Source: FEN-1350 sp964643355
GTDB lineage: Bacteria > Planctomycetota > Phycisphaerae > Sedimentisphaerales > Anaerohalosphaeraceae
DNA: 64,000 nt
Reading direction: 5' to 3'
NCBI GenBank assembly: GCA_964643355.1
Contig: CAZXPW010000006.1
Span: 58,790 to 122,789, forward strand
Shown here: positions 42,424-51,248 of the stretch, one piece after another
Position numbering within the stretch: the first letter of the stretch is position 1
How the letters are laid out: every line of letters starts with the position of its first letter
Translations under genes and position numbers: made by a program
The notes under the pieces: generated by a model
Seen by the model: the letters and a program-made list of their open reading frames with translations, nothing else
Database searches by the model: none
Told to the model about the DNA's origin: nothing

Positions 42424-45400
42424 CGAGCACCCCATTGAATTTCCACAATTAAAGCAACGATAACATGTGCCGTTGCGAACGCAGATGGATCCGCAAATAT
42501 CGCAGGCCGGTGCGTCATCCTGGAAATGCTGAAATTGCGCGTTGAACTGGTTCATTACGGCCGCCTCTCCGGAAGGCCCTTCCACATAGATTCCGGCGGG
42601 AACTGTCGCAACGACCCCGTCGGATGGCCGCTCGATGCCTCGGTCGGATTTGACCGAAATTCCCGGCCGGCGGATCGAATCCTGAGGTTTATCGGATTTG
42701 TCGGCGGGTTTTTTCTGAAGGGCTTTGGCCTCGTCAATCTTTTTGGCCAGATCCTTCGTTTTTTCGACAAGTTGCTTGGCGGTCGTATCGGTCTTGGGCG
42801 CCGGCGGGGCCGAGTGTCCGCCGTTGGGCGTGTTCTTCTCGGCATATCCCGGTATGAACTGACAGCCCATCCAGCAGAAAATGTAATCAATCAAGCTCTT
42901 GGCGAACGGGATATTCTTGTTGCTCGTCATGCCGGCCGGCTCGAACCTGGCATGGCGGAATTTATCGACCAAGGTAATCAGCGGCACGCCGTATTGCAGA
43001 GCCATGGACACGCAGGTTCCGACGACATCCATCAGACCGCCGACGGTACTGCCTTCCTTGGCCATGGTGATAAACAACTCTCCCGGCTGACCGTCTTCAT
43101 AGAGACCGACGGTCAAGTATCCTTCGTGACCGGCGACGGAAAACTTGTGCGTAATGCTGTTGCGGGTCTCGGCCAGACGGCGACGGAACGGCTTGGGAGC
43201 GGGAGCTTCCTCCGCCATGGAGGATTTCTTGGATTTGTCGCCCTGCTTTTCCACATTGACCGGCTGAATCCGTTTGGAGCCGTCGCGGTAGATCGCCACG
43301 GCCTTCAACCCCAGCTTCCAACCCTCCATATAGGCCGATGCGATCTCCTCCGTCGTCGCCTCTTTGGGCATATTGATCGTCTTGCTGATTGCGCCGGAGA
43401 TAAACGGCTGCACCGCCGCCATCATCCGGATGTGGGCCATGTAATGAATGTGCCGCTTTCCCCCGACGGCCTTGAAGGCGCAGTCGAACACCGGCAGATG
43501 TTCCGGGCGGATCTTGCGAGCCGTCTCGATGGTGTCATTGCGATCGATATCGTCGCAGATTTCCCGGATGTCTTCGGGGCTGTAACCGAGCCGTTCCAAG
43601 GCCATGGGGACGGTTTTGTTGACGATCTTGAGCATGCCGCCGCCGGCCAACAGCTTATATTTGACCAGCGCGATATCCGGTTCGATTCCCGTCGTATCGC
43701 AGTCCATCATAAATCCGATCGTGCCGGTCGGAGCGATGACGGTCACCTGCGCATTGCGGTAACCAAACTTGCTGCCGGCATCGAAGGCCTGGTCCCAGGC
43801 GTTCTTGGCCGCGTTGATCATATAATCCGGACAATGGACTTCGGAAATATGGTACGCATGCTCGCGGTGCATGCCGATGACCTTGAGCATATCGTCTTTG
43901 TTTAGCGCATAACCGTCGAACGGGGCCTTTTTCGACGCGACCTCCGCGCTGACCGCGTAAGCGGTCCCGGTCATGATCGCCGAGATCGCCGAGGCCCAGG
44001 CGCGGGCCTGAACCGAATCGTACGGCAAAGCCAAACTCATCATCAGCGAACCGAGGTTGGCAAAGCCCAGGCCCAGCGGACGGAAACGATGGCTGTTTTC
44101 CGCGATCCGGGCTTCCGGATAACTTCCGTTATCCACCAGGATCTCTTGAGCGATGATCAGGATCCGCACGGCCTTCTTGAAGTTTTCGACATGAAATGAC
44201 CCGTCTTCATTGCGGAACTTCATCAGGTTCAGCGACGCCAGATTGCAGGCCGAATTGTCCAAGAACATGTATTCGCTGCACGGATTGGATGCGTTGATTG
44301 AACCGGATTTCGGGCAGGTGTGCCATTTGTTGATCGTGGAATGGAATTGCATGCCTGGATCGCCGCAAATCCGGGTCGAGTCGGCGATCAGCGTCATCAG
44401 TTCCCGCGCGGAATAGTCCTCCAGGGGTTTTCCGGTCGTGACCGAACGGGTGGTCCACTTGCCGTCTTTTTCCACCGCTTCCAGAAACTCGTCTGTCGCC
44501 CGGACGGACAGGTTGCTGTTCTGGAACATGACGCTGTTATAGGCCTCGTTGTTCAGATCGCCGCCGTAGCCCTCTTCAATCAGAGCCCAGGCCTTTTTTT
44601 CTTCGTCCGCCTTGCAGGTGATAAACTCGCGGATGTCCGGATGATCGATCCGCAACGACTGCATCTTGGCCGCACGGCGGGTCTTGCCGCCGGACTTGAC
44701 GACCGCGGCGATCTGGTCAAAAACCCGCATGAAACTCAATGGACCCGATGGCTTTCCACCACCGGAGAGTTTCTCGCGACTGCTGCGAAGCGTCGAAAGA
44801 TCCGTTCCGGTTCCTGACCCATGCTTAAACAGCATGGCTTCACTGCGGGCCAGCCGCATGATATCTTCCATCGTGTCGGCAACCGATTGAATAAAGCAGG
44901 CCGAGGCCTGGGGATATTCATAACTGTTCGTACAGGGCACGGCCTGGTCTTGTCGGGAATCCCAATAGAAATTGTGCGGGCTGCCGGCAATGCCGTACAC
45001 ATCGTAGAGCCCCACATTGAACCACACCGGCGAATTGAAAGAGCCATATTGATTCACGCAAAGCCAGACCAGTTCGTGATAGAAATTCTCGGCGTCTTCC
45101 TCCGTCGCAAAATACCCATCCCGTCGGCCGCGATCGGCGATCGTTCGCGCCACACGATGGATCAGTTGCTTGACGGAAGTTTCACGCTCGCCCAGCTCCG
45201 CATCGCCATAAAAATACTTGCTCACGACCACTTTTGTCGCCAACTGGCTCCAGAAAGCCGGAACCTCAGCGTCTTTTTGCTCAAAAATCGCCTTTCCGCT
45301 TTCATCGGAAATTTTCGCCTCCCGGCTCTCCCAGCCAATCTCATCGAAAGGATGGATGTTCGGCTTGGAAAAATGCCGTTGGATGGTCAATCCGTTCAAA

Positions 45401-45483
45401 GAGCGCACCGAGGGTGCCTTCCACGGGGGCAAGTGGGACGATGTCATTTTTTCATTAAATTTGGGGATCCTATCCTCGGCCAT
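42421..45483 (-). CDS. nrdJ: Adenosylcobalamin-dependent (class II) ribonucleotide reductase
   Basis: Reduces ribonucleotides to deoxyribonucleotides with a B12-generated thiyl radical and works with or without oxygen; 1020 residues. The active site region includes SNPCSEYMFLDNSACNLASLN with the radical-site neighbours, and TGTIGFMMDCDTTGIEPD. The C-terminal region has a cysteine-rich zinc-ribbon-like end (CDICGSICVRNGTCYRCFNC is the core) that probably relays reducing equivalents. The ATG at 45483 has GGAGG five bases upstream and is preferred over one 12 bp earlier. Two NrdR boxes lie in the promoter. No cobalamin riboswitch was seen. Confidence 0.96.
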   Translation of the reverse strand: MAEDRIPKFNEKMTSSHLPPWKAPSVRSLNGLTIQRHFSKPNIHPFDEIGWESREAKISDESGKAIFEQKDAEVPAFWSQLATKVVVSKYFYGDAELGERETSVKQLIHRVARTIADRGRRDGYFATEEDAENFYHELVWLCVNQYGSFNSPVWFNVGLYDVYGIAGSPHNFYWDSRQDQAVPCTNSYEYPQASACFIQSVADTMEDIMRLARSEAMLFKHGSGTGTDLSTLRSSREKLSGGGKPSGPLSFMRVFDQIAAVVKSGGKTRRAAKMQSLRIDHPDIREFITCKADEEKKAWALIEEGYGGDLNNEAYNSVMFQNSNLSVRATDEFLEAVEKDGKWTTRSVTTGKPLEDYSARELMTLIADSTRICGDPGMQFHSTINKWHTCPKSGSINASNPCSEYMFLDNSACNLASLNLMKFRNEDGSFHVENFKKAVRILIIAQEILVDNGSYPEARIAENSHRFRPLGLGFANLGSLMMSLALPYDSVQARAWASAISAIMTGTAYAVSAEVASKKAPFDGYALNKDDMLKVIGMHREHAYHISEVHCPDYMINAAKNAWDQAFDAGSKFGYRNAQVTVIAPTGTIGFMMDCDTTGIEPDIALVKYKLLAGGGMLKIVNKTVPMALERLGYSPEDIREICDDIDRNDTIETARKIRPEHLPVFDCAFKAVGGKRHIHYMAHIRMMAAVQPFISGAISKTINMPKEATTEEIASAYMEGWKLGLKAVAIYRDGSKRIQPVNVEKQGDKSKKSSMAEEAPAPKPFRRRLAETRNSITHKFSVAGHEGYLTVGLYEDGQPGELFITMAKEGSTVGGLMDVVGTCVSMALQYGVPLITLVDKFRHARFEPAGMTSNKNIPFAKSLIDYIFCWMGCQFIPGYAEKNTPNGGHSAPPAPKTDTTAKQLVEKTKDLAKKIDEAKALQKKPADKSDKPQDSIRRPGISVKSDRGIERPSDGVVATVPAGIYVEGPSGEAAVMNQFNAQFQHFQDDAPACDICGSICVRNGTCYRCFNCGNSMGCS

Positions 45484-45519
45484 TGTAACCTCCATGCTAT
45501 CAATTGCCTGAATCCGAAA

Positions 45520-45565
45520 CCACTATATCTTGTGATAACGAATTCGCCAAGACTATATATTGTTA
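45520..45565 (-). promoter_or_regulatory. Two NrdR boxes upstream of nrdJ
   Basis: The minus strand reads TAACAATATATAGTCT (45565-45550) and TCACAAGATATAGTGG (45535-45520). Both fit the NrdR box (acaCwAtATaTwGtgt); the first has a perfect core and the second one mismatch. They are 30 bp apart, about three helical turns, as is typical for NrdR-regulated promoters. The proximal box is about 40 bp before the ATG. Confidence 0.7.
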
Positions 45566-45765
45566 TAAATCCACAGATTTGATCTTATTCGGATCCCCCG
45601 GAATTGGCAATCAAAATCCTTTCAGTTTTCCTGAACATTACGGTAAGTACTGGTAAATCAATGATCTACGAAACGAAAATTTTTTGTCGATTGAGGTTTG
45701 ATTAAAACAGGCATCCGTAACTCCGATATCCGTAGATTTTTCGGGTCGCAAAATGGCCGGGATTG

Positions 45766-45790
45766 TAACTCATGTGTTCTCAAAGAGTAA
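45766..45790. repeat. 25-bp dyad TAACTC-N13-GAGTAA, copy 3
   Basis: Same arm sequence and spacing as copies at 27132 and 42399, with one base changed in the right arm. It is about 130 bp upstream of the secreted-protein gene. Confidence 0.4.
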
Positions 45791-45918
45791 CAAGCCATGA
45801 ATCTTTCTTTGACATTTTTTGGTACTTTTCCGTGACATTGAAGTACAATGCGCGTCTGAAATAGAAACAGCCGGGACGGACCGGTTGTACAAGACCCTAA
45901 TGATTATTGGAGATAAAC

Positions 45919-47697
45919 ATGAAACGGTTCGGCGGTTGGCGAGTTCAAGTCGTTTGGATGAGTATGATTGTATCCCTGGGAGCCGGCATGTGTCCGGCGG
46001 GGGATGTCTTTTTTGAAACGATGCCGGCGGATTGCCTGTTCGCGGTCCGGGTGAATAATTTCGAGTCGTCGTTGGGCTTGATGGATCAGTATCTTGCGGA
46101 AATTTCCCCCATTCCCATGAGTTTGGCAGTATTGGCCAAAACTCAATTAGGAGGCCTCTTCAGTGATCCGTCTTTGGCCAATATAAAAGTCGATGGAACA
46201 TTCGGCGGCTTTGGAATCAAAACGGCGGATGACGATGTCATGTTTGTTCTTCTAATTCCGGTCGTGGATTTCGACAAGTTCGTCTCGGGCAACGCCAATA
46301 TCAGCAAACCCAATCCCCAGGGCATATACTCGATCACTCAAGGTCAAGGCCAAACAGATGCCTCGGCTGTATTCGTTCGATCCGGTTCCTATCTTGCGAT
46401 TACCGAACCGGATATGGGCGAAACCCTTGCGGGATTGATGGCGAAAAAATCGTCGAATCTGGCCGGGGTTCTCGATGCTCAGATCCAGGGATTTGCGGGA
46501 AAAGAACCTCTTTGGGCCTATCTGAATGTCAAACAGGTCAATGCGGCCTTTGGCGAGGATATTCAGAACGGACTTGAAGAAATGAGCGAGGGCATGGCGG
46601 GTACGGGAATGATGGATGCAACCGCGGCCAAAGCCGTGAAGATGATGATGCAGATGCTCAAATCGGCCATGGAACAAAGTGACTGGATATCCCTGTCGCT
46701 GCGACCGTCCAAGGATATTTTGACGGCCTCGCTCAAGATTCAGGCCGTGCCCGGCAGCGAGATGGCCGGTTTCTTTGTATCGGGGCCCGAGGGCAAGCTT
46801 CCGTTGGAACTCATCGAAGACGGGGCCTTGATGAGCGCGGCCGCCAAGATCAACAAAGACGCCTGGTCCAAGGCCAACAACTGGATGATCGATGTGCTGG
46901 CATCCATGGGCGATGAAGCACTGAACGCCGATGTTGCCAAGCTCAAGGCCCTGATCGCCAAAAGTACCGGGTCCATGGGCGATACCGGAGGATTCACAGC
47001 CAAGATCACCGGTAACGCTCCGTCATTCAGCGGCAAGATGGTCTTTGCGGTCAAGGATGAGGCGGCGTTCCGCCAGGTGATGAAGGACAGCGCCGAACTG
47101 GCCCAAGCCGGGATTTTCAAGCGACTCTATGGTACTTTGGGATTGAAGGCGGACTTTTCCCTGAAACCGGAAGCCGCCGAATATGCCGGGGTCAAAATCG
47201 ATCAGGCAAAATTGACCATGGAAGGGATGGGCGACGAACAGGCCGATAAGATGATCAAAGCCATGTACGGCGACGGCTTCGATTATCGGTTTGCCGTAAT
47301 CAAAGGCCAGTGTCTGGCTACCTTTGGGGACAACTCCGAGGCCGGCATCAAGGCGATGATCGACGATGCCAAGGCCGGTAAAGCCAGGACGATTGGTTCC
47401 GAGGCCAAGACCGCAATGGCGATGTTGCCCGGAGCGGAGAAGATGGACTTTCTGATGACTTACAACTATGTACGGGCTTTGGCGGTTGCCGGACCCGCCA
47501 TGCAGGCGATGATGCCCGGCGCAACAGCCCCGAAGATCAATGTCGAGACCAAGAGCAACCTGGTCATCGGCGGAACGGCCGCCAAAGGCGGAGTATGGGT
47601 GGATATTGTCGTGCCGAAGGCCCATGTGCTCGAAATCAAAACCGCTCTTGAACAGATGATGCAACAGATGCAGATGCAATCCGGACAAGGAACCTAA
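45919..47697 (+). CDS. Large secreted hypothetical protein
   Basis: A 592-residue protein with a signal peptide (hydrophobic core about 10-27, likely cleavage near CPAGD). The rest is an alpha/beta mix, rich in Ala, Met, Lys and Asp, with no transmembrane segment. Several segments of similar type (SWISLSLRPSKDILTASLKIQ; YRFAVIKGQCLATFG; a run of evenly spaced beta strands) suggest a repeated domain. The layout resembles DUF3352-like secreted proteins, but I cannot confirm this. The C-terminus is methionine/glutamine-rich. The ATG at 45919 has GGAG at six bases. A strong terminator follows. Confidence 0.85.
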   Translation: MKRFGGWRVQVVWMSMIVSLGAGMCPAGDVFFETMPADCLFAVRVNNFESSLGLMDQYLAEISPIPMSLAVLAKTQLGGLFSDPSLANIKVDGTFGGFGIKTADDDVMFVLLIPVVDFDKFVSGNANISKPNPQGIYSITQGQGQTDASAVFVRSGSYLAITEPDMGETLAGLMAKKSSNLAGVLDAQIQGFAGKEPLWAYLNVKQVNAAFGEDIQNGLEEMSEGMAGTGMMDATAAKAVKMMMQMLKSAMEQSDWISLSLRPSKDILTASLKIQAVPGSEMAGFFVSGPEGKLPLELIEDGALMSAAAKINKDAWSKANNWMIDVLASMGDEALNADVAKLKALIAKSTGSMGDTGGFTAKITGNAPSFSGKMVFAVKDEAAFRQVMKDSAELAQAGIFKRLYGTLGLKADFSLKPEAAEYAGVKIDQAKLTMEGMGDEQADKMIKAMYGDGFDYRFAVIKGQCLATFGDNSEAGIKAMIDDAKAGKARTIGSEAKTAMAMLPGAEKMDFLMTYNYVRALAVAGPAMQAMMPGATAPKINVETKSNLVIGGTAAKGGVWVDIVVPKAHVLEIKTALEQMMQQMQMQSGQGT

Positions 47698-47751
47698 GAG
47701 CAAACTATTACAAAGTCGACAATCGAAAACTATCGATCCGAAGTTTAAAAG

Positions 47752-47778
47752 AAAGGGCGGCCAATCACCGCCCTTTTA
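47752..47778 (+). terminator. Intrinsic terminator, probably bidirectional
   Basis: AAAGGGCGG pairs perfectly with CCGCCCTTT across a 7-nt loop, followed by T. On the minus strand the same stem is followed by a T-rich stretch, so it can also end the convergent DUF697-like gene. Confidence 0.8.
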
Positions 47779-47801
47779 TGTTGCGCCGTACGAACTGTTG
47801 G

Positions 47802-48950
47802 TCACGAAATCGGCGGATTCTTGCGACGAAAAAAAGAACTCAACCAGTTTTTCGAGTGGTTGTGAAGATTCTGCCCGACATTCAAGACCGAGCCCCCCGC
47901 CGTTACGGCGGCCTGAAGGGGGACCTTGACGAAATCGGAAACCATGGAGCCGGTCTCGTTAATGGCCGATACGATCTTTTCCATCGTCTCGCGGGAGCTG
48001 TCGCCGATGCGTCTGAGCACGGCCGGCAGGATGTCCTGCTGGAAGGTATCGCGAACATCGGAATAGAAGGCCGCCGCCTGCATCCCAAGAGCGGAAGTGG
48101 CCGCACGACGGTCCCATCGACGGATGCTACGACAACGATCCAGGGCGGCATGACCGGCAACGGCGGTCAGGAATCCGGCTCCCATTCCCTGTGCGATATC
48201 ATCGAGGAAACGCCCCACGCCGGGAACCTTGGCACAAAGTCCTTCGAGCAGGTTCTTGCCCATGCTCAAAAAATTCACCGCCGCGACGATCGCCAGGATG
48301 TCGCGATAGATCGCCAGTTGTTCCCGCAAACGAGGCCGATGGTTATAGGTTCGAATGATTTCGGTGACCATCACGATATTGCGATAAAACACCATCCACA
48401 GATCCACGGCCCTCCAGGGGCTCAGTGTCACGCCGATCATGACATCGCGCATGGCCGTGCGGACATGGCGACGGGCAAGCCCATCCAGATGATCCACAAT
48501 CGGGCGCAAGGTTTCCGACTCGGCTGCGCAAATCGCGGCGAGAATCTCTTCCTTGCCGCCAGCCGAATGAAGAGAGTTCTCCAACTTGTCTTTTCCCACT
48601 TTTGCCGCCGTCTTGTGGTCGATGGATAACACTGGATTGGTCGAAAGCCGAACCAGGTACTTTTGCAGATATCGTCCATAAACGGCAAGCTCGTTCGCCG
48701 AGGCCTCCGGCAACTCCGGCACATCAGGAGGAAGCAACAGGGTCGGCCGGCAGAGAAGAATCCATACCAGTCGTCCCACAATCCACAACCCCAGTACCGC
48801 CAAAACAAGGCCAAAGGCCCAGCCGGCAATCGGATGAAGATCGTACAGCGTTTGCCCGGCCCGGATGACTTCGAGCAAAAAGAACAAACCCGCAAAGGCC
48901 AGGATAAGCAGTGCTGTCCTTCGTATGATACGAATTGTCGAAGACCACAT
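47802..48950 (-). CDS. DUF697/YcjF-like membrane protein
   Basis: A 382-residue protein. Two hydrophobic helices lie near the N-terminus (about 12-32 and 44-68). A soluble helical domain follows, and then a DUF697-like region (LSPWRAVDLWMVFYRNIVMVTEII; AVNFLSMGKNLLEGLCAKVPGVG; GMGAGFLTAVAGHAALDRCR). Related proteins are inner-membrane partners of GTPases, but no GTPase is encoded next to it. The ATG at 48950 has a strong GGGAGGTGA ribosome site; upstream in-frame starts have none. Confidence 0.78.
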   Translation of the reverse strand: MWSSTIRIIRRTALLILAFAGLFFLLEVIRAGQTLYDLHPIAGWAFGLVLAVLGLWIVGRLVWILLCRPTLLLPPDVPELPEASANELAVYGRYLQKYLVRLSTNPVLSIDHKTAAKVGKDKLENSLHSAGGKEEILAAICAAESETLRPIVDHLDGLARRHVRTAMRDVMIGVTLSPWRAVDLWMVFYRNIVMVTEIIRTYNHRPRLREQLAIYRDILAIVAAVNFLSMGKNLLEGLCAKVPGVGRFLDDIAQGMGAGFLTAVAGHAALDRCRSIRRWDRRAATSALGMQAAAFYSDVRDTFQQDILPAVLRRIGDSSRETMEKIVSAINETGSMVSDFVKVPLQAAVTAGGSVLNVGQNLHNHSKNWLSSFFRRKNPPIS

Positions 48951-49129
48951 CTTCACCTCCCGATCGAATACGATTGAAAGCCGTGTCTGCATTGTACGGC
49001 CAATCCATCCGCCAGACAAGGACAGGAAAACGCTATTTGATAGTCGCATGATTGACGAATGGGTTTCGGCCTTCTACACTATCTCTGGAATTTGAAAAGG
49101 GGCTTGCGAAACCAAAGGACCATAAACCC

Positions 49130-49771
49130 TTGAATGACATAGAGATACGCGATTGCGGATTGATGCCCTATCGGCAGGCGCTAACCCTTCAGCAGCAATT
49201 GTGCCGTCAGCGACAAGCCGACCAGATCGATAATGTAGCCCTGCTGGTTGAGCATCCGGCCGTGATCACGCTGGGTGTGCGTCAGAAAGATAATCGACTT
49301 CTGATGGATGAATCTCATTTAATCCGCCGCGGGATTGAGGTGGTCTCCATTCGTCGCGGCGGCGCCGCTACCGCGCATAATCCCGGCCAGATTGTCTGTT
49401 ATCCTATCATCAAATTAAAAAGCATTGGACTCGGTGTGACCGACTATGTCCACCGGCTCGAAGACGCCGGGATCGAGCTTCTGCGGAAGTTTGGCCTGGA
49501 ATGTGGAACACGAAAAGGTTTTCCCGGGATCTGGGTCGAGGATCGAAAAATCGCCTCGATTGGCGTACAGGTACAGAGATGGGTCACGCTTCACGGCATC
49601 GCGATCAACATCCGCAATGACCTGAGTATTTTTGACGCCATCGTCCCTTGCGGTTTGGATGGAGTTACAATGACCTCGTTCGAGAAAGAAACCGGACACC
49701 CTGAGGATATGCAAAAGATGAAGAAAGAACTGGGCCGAATCTGTACCGACTTTTTCGGGGAGACATCATGA
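49130..49771 (+). CDS. lipB: Octanoyl-[acyl-carrier-protein]:protein N-octanoyltransferase
   Basis: Moves an octanoyl group from acyl carrier protein to lipoate-dependent proteins; 213 residues. Substrate-binding motif is RGGAATAHNPGQIVCYP (usually RGG-x-x-T-x-HGPGQ, so Asn replaces Gly). The catalytic lysine is in VEDRKIASIGVQV and the catalytic cysteine in IVPCGLDG. The TTG at 49130 with AGGA upstream gives the family N-terminus (NDIEIRDCGLMPY); an ATG at 49052 would add 26 unconserved residues. ATGA overlap with lipA. Confidence 0.94.
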   Translation: MNDIEIRDCGLMPYRQALTLQQQLCRQRQADQIDNVALLVEHPAVITLGVRQKDNRLLMDESHLIRRGIEVVSIRRGGAATAHNPGQIVCYPIIKLKSIGLGVTDYVHRLEDAGIELLRKFGLECGTRKGFPGIWVEDRKIASIGVQVQRWVTLHGIAINIRNDLSIFDAIVPCGLDGVTMTSFEKETGHPEDMQKMKKELGRICTDFFGETS

Positions 49772-50637
49772 ATCCTCAACGGCGACTCCCACCCTGGCTG
49801 AAACGACGGCTCGGCAGCGGCCAGACCTTTCAGGAAACCGCCTCCACCCTGGAGGGATTGGGGCTGGAAACCATCTGCACCAATGCCAACTGTCCCAATC
49901 GCGGCGACTGCTGGTCCCGGGGTACAGCCACGGTCCTTATCCTCGGCAACATTTGTACGCGCAAGTGCCGCTTCTGTTCCGTGGGCCACGGCAAACCGCA
50001 GCCGCCCGACCCGGAGGAACCGGGGCGAGTGGCGGAAATGGCGCGTCGGATGAATCTCCAATATCTGGTCATCACCAGCGTCGATCGTGACGATCTGCCC
50101 GACGGGGGCGCGAAGCATTTTCGGGATGTGGTTCTCGAGTGCCGCCGTCAGATCCCGGGGTTGCAGTTCGAATTGCTCACGCCCGATTTTCGGGACTGCC
50201 CGGATCGAGCCATTGACATCCTGACCGGAGCAATTCCTTTTGTCTTTGGCCACAATGTCGAAACGGTTCCGTCGCTCTACGGGATCGCCCGGCCCGGTGG
50301 AGAGTATCGAAGATCGCTGGAACTGTTGCGAAAAGCCAAACTCGCCTGGCCGGGGTTGGACACCAAATCGTCCCTGATGCTCGGACTGGGCGAAAGGGAT
50401 GACGAAGTCCGGGCCGTATTGAAGGATCTTCGGGCCGTTGGATGCGATCGCGTGGCAATCGGGCAGTATCTCCGGCCGTCTAAGGAGAGCCTTGAAGTTG
50501 TAGAATATATCCCCCCGGAAAAGTTCGATCAGTGGGCCGGCGTCGCCCGCGATCTGGGCTTTCGCTGGGTTATGGCCTCGCCCTTCACCCGCAGTTCCTT
50601 TCATGCCGAACTCCGAAACACCGATCCGGAACCGTAA
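49768..50637 (+). CDS. lipA: Lipoyl synthase
   Basis: Radical SAM enzyme that inserts two sulfurs into protein-bound octanoyl groups; 289 residues. The auxiliary cluster cysteines follow C-x4-C-x5-C (CTNANCPNRGDC) and the radical SAM motif is CTRKCRFC. The serine that ligates the auxiliary cluster is in the C-terminal TRSSFHA. It overlaps lipB by four bases, so octanoylation and sulfur insertion are co-expressed. Confidence 0.97.
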   Translation: MNPQRRLPPWLKRRLGSGQTFQETASTLEGLGLETICTNANCPNRGDCWSRGTATVLILGNICTRKCRFCSVGHGKPQPPDPEEPGRVAEMARRMNLQYLVITSVDRDDLPDGGAKHFRDVVLECRRQIPGLQFELLTPDFRDCPDRAIDILTGAIPFVFGHNVETVPSLYGIARPGGEYRRSLELLRKAKLAWPGLDTKSSLMLGLGERDDEVRAVLKDLRAVGCDRVAIGQYLRPSKESLEVVEYIPPEKFDQWAGVARDLGFRWVMASPFTRSSFHAELRNTDPEP

Positions 50638-50824
50638 GATATCCGGCCTATATCGGCTCTGATGGCTTCTTTCCCCGTAGGATTCAAAAATCTTTCAAAG
50701 GATCAAAAACGCCGTTATGGGACTCGGCCTGGGATTCACAATCCGATGCTATGAGTAACTCTGACCGCCCATTATCAGACCCTGAATTCCGATATCCGGA
50801 TTTTCCGGGATGACCAACGAAGGA

Positions 50825-50853
50825 TTTACTCCATCCTCCATTTCGGTTATACT
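50825..50853 (+). promoter_or_regulatory. Candidate promoter
   Basis: TTTACT and TATACT with a 17-bp spacer. It lies 37 bp before the ATG of a possible 76-codon gene. Confidence 0.4.
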
Positions 50854-50890
50854 ATACATACGCATCGCATCCTTTGATGCGGGGGAATCT

Positions 50891-51121
50891 ATGTTAAATG
50901 TTCAATTCATCCTTGCCCATGGCAGGGCATTGCATCGGGAAATGACCCGATGGGATAAGACCGGATTGGATTGGTCTGCCCAGACCGGTCGTTCGTTCGA
51001 AGATCCTGCCAGGGGCGTATTGACTCGACTCGATATCCCCAACCGTTCCTTCATTCTACCTCTTCGCTCCTCCAACGAGCAATTCTCCCTCCTGGCCGGT
51101 TTTGGCCCGATTTGCGGCTGA
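50891..51121 (+). CDS. Possible small protein, unknown
   Basis: A 76-codon frame with GGGGGA four bases before the ATG and a promoter-like pair upstream. A hairpin (CGCATC, loop CTTT, GATGCG at 50866-50881) ends at the first base of the ribosome site and could affect its use. The protein (starting MLNVQFILAHGRALHR) has no recognised motif. The supporting evidence is only the regulatory layout, and it may not be a gene. Confidence 0.3.
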   Translation: MLNVQFILAHGRALHREMTRWDKTGLDWSAQTGRSFEDPARGVLTRLDIPNRSFILPLRSSNEQFSLLAGFGPICG

Positions 51122-51248
51122 ATTATCGGTCGTTGGTGTTCGCTGATTCTGATTTGTCAGCGTCGCCAATCATTTCGTAAACTTTAGTACATTGTACCAT
51201 CAGTCTGTGTCTTGTCCTGAAGGTGCAATCTTTGGAAGGGAGAAAACG

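Larger units (their letters stand above)
45496..45918. other. Divergent intergenic region, nrdJ and secreted-protein gene
   Basis: About 420 bp between diverging genes. It contains the two NrdR boxes (45520-45565) and the third TAACTC dyad (45766-45790). No open frame with a ribosome site and no B12-box sequence is visible. AT content is higher than in the flanking genes. Confidence 0.6.
50638..51248. other. 611-bp region with one possible small gene
   Basis: Between lipA and the beta-helix gene. It holds a candidate promoter (50825-50853), a hairpin next to a ribosome site (50866-50881), a short open frame (50891-51121), and the 11-bp palindrome GTACATTGTAC (51187-51197) about 50 bp before the beta-helix start. 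No terminator after lipA was seen. Confidence 0.55.

Noticed and set aside
42396..42427. Hairpin at the nrdJ stop codon as an intrinsic terminator
   Set aside because: The stem is fair but no T-run follows; it is listed as a dyad instead.
45483..45918. Cobalamin riboswitch before nrdJ
   Set aside because: No B12-box or matching multistem layout was seen; only NrdR boxes are supported.
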